From: a virus
Reading direction: 5' to 3' (one strand)
IMG/VR virus record: IMGVR_UViG_3300024518_002266
Coordinates: 1 to 24,915 of that record
Length of the DNA stretch: 24,915 nucleotides
Each line of letters opens with the position of its first letter. The stretch's first letter is position 1. Of the stretch, positions 24,010 to 24,915 are shown one piece after another. The notes under the pieces are model-generated. The model saw nothing but the letters and a program-made list of their open reading frames with translations, ran no database searches and was not told where the DNA came from. Position numbers and translations under genes: made by a program.

Positions 24010-24331
24010 TATTATTCTCTTCTAGTTTATCAAGCAGTTCATATACTGGTATGTCTAAGTTTTTAATAACTTTAGCTATAGATTCTATTTTCCTGTGTTT
24101 AGATTCTGATGGGTCATGACTCTTATAGTACCTAACCACATCATAACTTTCTTTAGGATCAAGATGTTCAAAGAAGTAATCATGTGCCTCTTGAACCGTA
24201 ATTAAATCTAACTTAAGCTTACATAAGATATAAGCAACCTCATTGAAGCTTTCACCTGTGTCAATTTCTAAAAGAAACTTTTGATCTAATGTATGTATTC
24301 CCCCAGACTCTTGTTCGTATATAAAATTCAT
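23981..24331 (-). CDS. Hypothetical protein upstream of terL (116 aa)
   Basis: I do not recognise this protein. It looks mainly helical and acidic (SFNEVAYILCKLKLDLITVQ, KIESIAKVIKNLDIPVYELLDKLEENNN), with no membrane segment. Its ATG overlaps the stop of the preceding gene in an ATGA and its own end overlaps terL by 29 bases, so the three are a translationally coupled string. A position before terL might suggest a small terminase subunit, but there is no clear helix-turn-helix, so I do not assign that. Confidence 0.78.
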   Translation of the reverse strand: MNFIYEQESGGIHTLDQKFLLEIDTGESFNEVAYILCKLKLDLITVQEAHDYFFEHLDPKESYDVVRYYKSHDPSESKHRKIESIAKVIKNLDIPVYELLDKLEENNNECISTSKG

Positions 24332-24633
24332 ACTAAACCTCCCTTAAGTTTATCCTTCAACAAATACCCTTCCAACAACCAAATCTTTTCCCTAGCATTC
24401 TTCTTAGCTATATCTTTACCAATCTCTTCATTAAAATTCTCAGGAGAGACACAATTACTTTCACCTGAAATTTTAAATCCATTCTTAAGGGTCAATAGAC
24501 ATACCATAAATGTAGTGTTTGGGAAAACGTAATAGTCCTCATTGACAATACATGAATCAATGTAATCTGGGGTTAATCTTGGTGCGTTGAGATTCTTATC
24601 TTGGATCTTTCTTTCAAGTTCCTGTTCGTTCAT
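24328..24633 (-). CDS. Gp49/gp66-family phage protein (101 aa)
   Basis: The sequence fits the N4 gp49 / Sf6 gene 66 family of small phage proteins. It has LTPDYIDSCIVNEDYYVFPN near the start, then TTFMVCLLTLKNGFKISGES, the N-x-F segment PENFNEEIGKDIAKKNA, and the end REKIWLLEGYLLKDKL. Length is typical. The function of the family is unknown to me; members are found in many tailed phages, often among small accessory genes. It begins just after the 50-codon gene with AGAGAAT before the ATG and overlaps the 116-residue gene. Confidence 0.9.
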   Translation of the reverse strand: MNEQELERKIQDKNLNAPRLTPDYIDSCIVNEDYYVFPNTTFMVCLLTLKNGFKISGESNCVSPENFNEEIGKDIAKKNAREKIWLLEGYLLKDKLKGGLV

Positions 24634-24635
24634 TA

Positions 24636-24788
24636 TTATTCTCTTATTTGTTTATCCATTACAACACTCATAAGCGTTCTTTTTGGATTGAAATCATTAC
24701 CCTTTACATAAGATAATCTGAAGTATTTATACTTAGTTATAAGATTCTCTAATCTCTTGAAAGGCTTATCAGATTTCATTCTAAGCAT
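24636..24788 (-). CDS. Small basic hypothetical protein (50 aa)
   Basis: A 50-codon frame starts at ATG 24788 and ends at TAA 24636, two bases before the next gene. The product is basic (MLRMKSDKPFKRLENLITKY, KGNDFNPKRTLM, DKQIRE) and has no membrane segment. The start codon is preceded by AGAAGA at about 6 bases. It is not recognised. Its tight fit between two genes in the same direction supports it as real. Confidence 0.6.
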   Translation of the reverse strand: MLRMKSDKPFKRLENLITKYKYFRLSYVKGNDFNPKRTLMSVVMDKQIRE

Positions 24789-24803
24789 GGTTATCTTCTT
24801 CTG

Positions 24804-24914
24804 TCATTTATTCGCCCACTCATACAACTCATCACAATTATTAAAATCAGGAATCTTAATGAACCCCTGCTTTGCCTTCTCTTGTAATTCTTCTAAATAT
24901 TTGATTGTCTCTTT
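24804..24914 (-). CDS. 3' end of an unidentified protein (partial)
   Basis: An open frame enters from the right edge and runs 36 codons (KETIKYLEELQEKAKQ..., ending LYEWANK) to a TGA at 24804-24806. It is helical and charged at first, then has a PDFNNCDELYEW end. It lies 15 bases before the next small gene in the same direction. No family is recognised. Confidence 0.6.
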   Translation of the reverse strand, partial: KETIKYLEELQEKAKQGFIKIPDFNNCDELYEWANK

Positions 24915-24915
24915 A

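Noticed and set aside
1-24915. CRISPR arrays, tRNA genes, integrase or insertion sequences
   Set aside because: Reading both strands I saw no regularly spaced repeats, no tRNA-like cloverleaf with conserved T-loop, and no transposase or integrase motifs; the only mobile elements supported are the terL introns.

Overview
The window looks like part of the genome of a tailed double-stranded DNA bacteriophage (class Caudoviricetes), AT-rich and densely packed. It carries a lambda-gpE-type capsid gene, a gpD-type decoration gene, an XkdF-type protease, a DUF935 (Mu gp29-like) portal and a terminase large subunit, next to phage nucleotide-metabolism genes. Sigma70-like promoters with extended -10 boxes, intrinsic terminators and Ig-like fibre repeats familiar from gammaproteobacterial viruses suggest a Gram-negative host. 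The host itself cannot be read from the sequence. No integrase, repressor, tRNA or CRISPR array was seen.

Layout. (1) Positions 1-5025, plus strand: the end of one gene, an acidic hypothetical protein, flavin-dependent thymidylate synthase ThyX, a small membrane-type reading frame that may be frameshifted, and both class I ribonucleotide reductase subunits. NrdB has a glutaredoxin domain fused to its C-terminus. Together these supply dTMP and dNTPs for phage replication. (2) 5055-5102: a strong stem-loop terminator between the convergent blocks. (3) 24915 down to 5126, minus strand: small early-of-operon genes (including a gp49/gp66-family protein), terL, an unknown gene, portal, protease, scaffold, decoration protein, major capsid protein, a terminator, then a long run of fibre-like genes (SPRY/Ig, Ig repeats, C1q-like plus beta-helix, beta-helix) and a small one-TM holin/spanin-like protein.

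The main discovery is in terL. It is not broken: it is split into three exons (27, 99 and 389 codons) by two group I introns. One (247 nt, no ORF) cuts the Walker A P-loop. The other (1033 nt) cuts directly after the Walker B Asp-Glu-Leu and carries an HNH endonuclease in its P6a loop. Joining the exons gives one continuous 515-residue terminase with GGAAGSGKS and FDELTHFEQ restored. P1, P3, P4, P7 and P8 pairings can be drawn for both introns.

The second notable theme is duplication in the fibre region. A module made of the end of an unfamiliar conserved domain, a 93-residue protein and the first residues of a fibre gene is present twice. A 45-codon remnant of the unfamiliar domain is left at one copy, and a third copy of that domain forms the C-terminus of the 801-residue Ig-repeat protein. 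No connector, tail-tube, tape-measure or lysin gene was recognised, so those functions must lie outside the window or in the unrecognised proteins.
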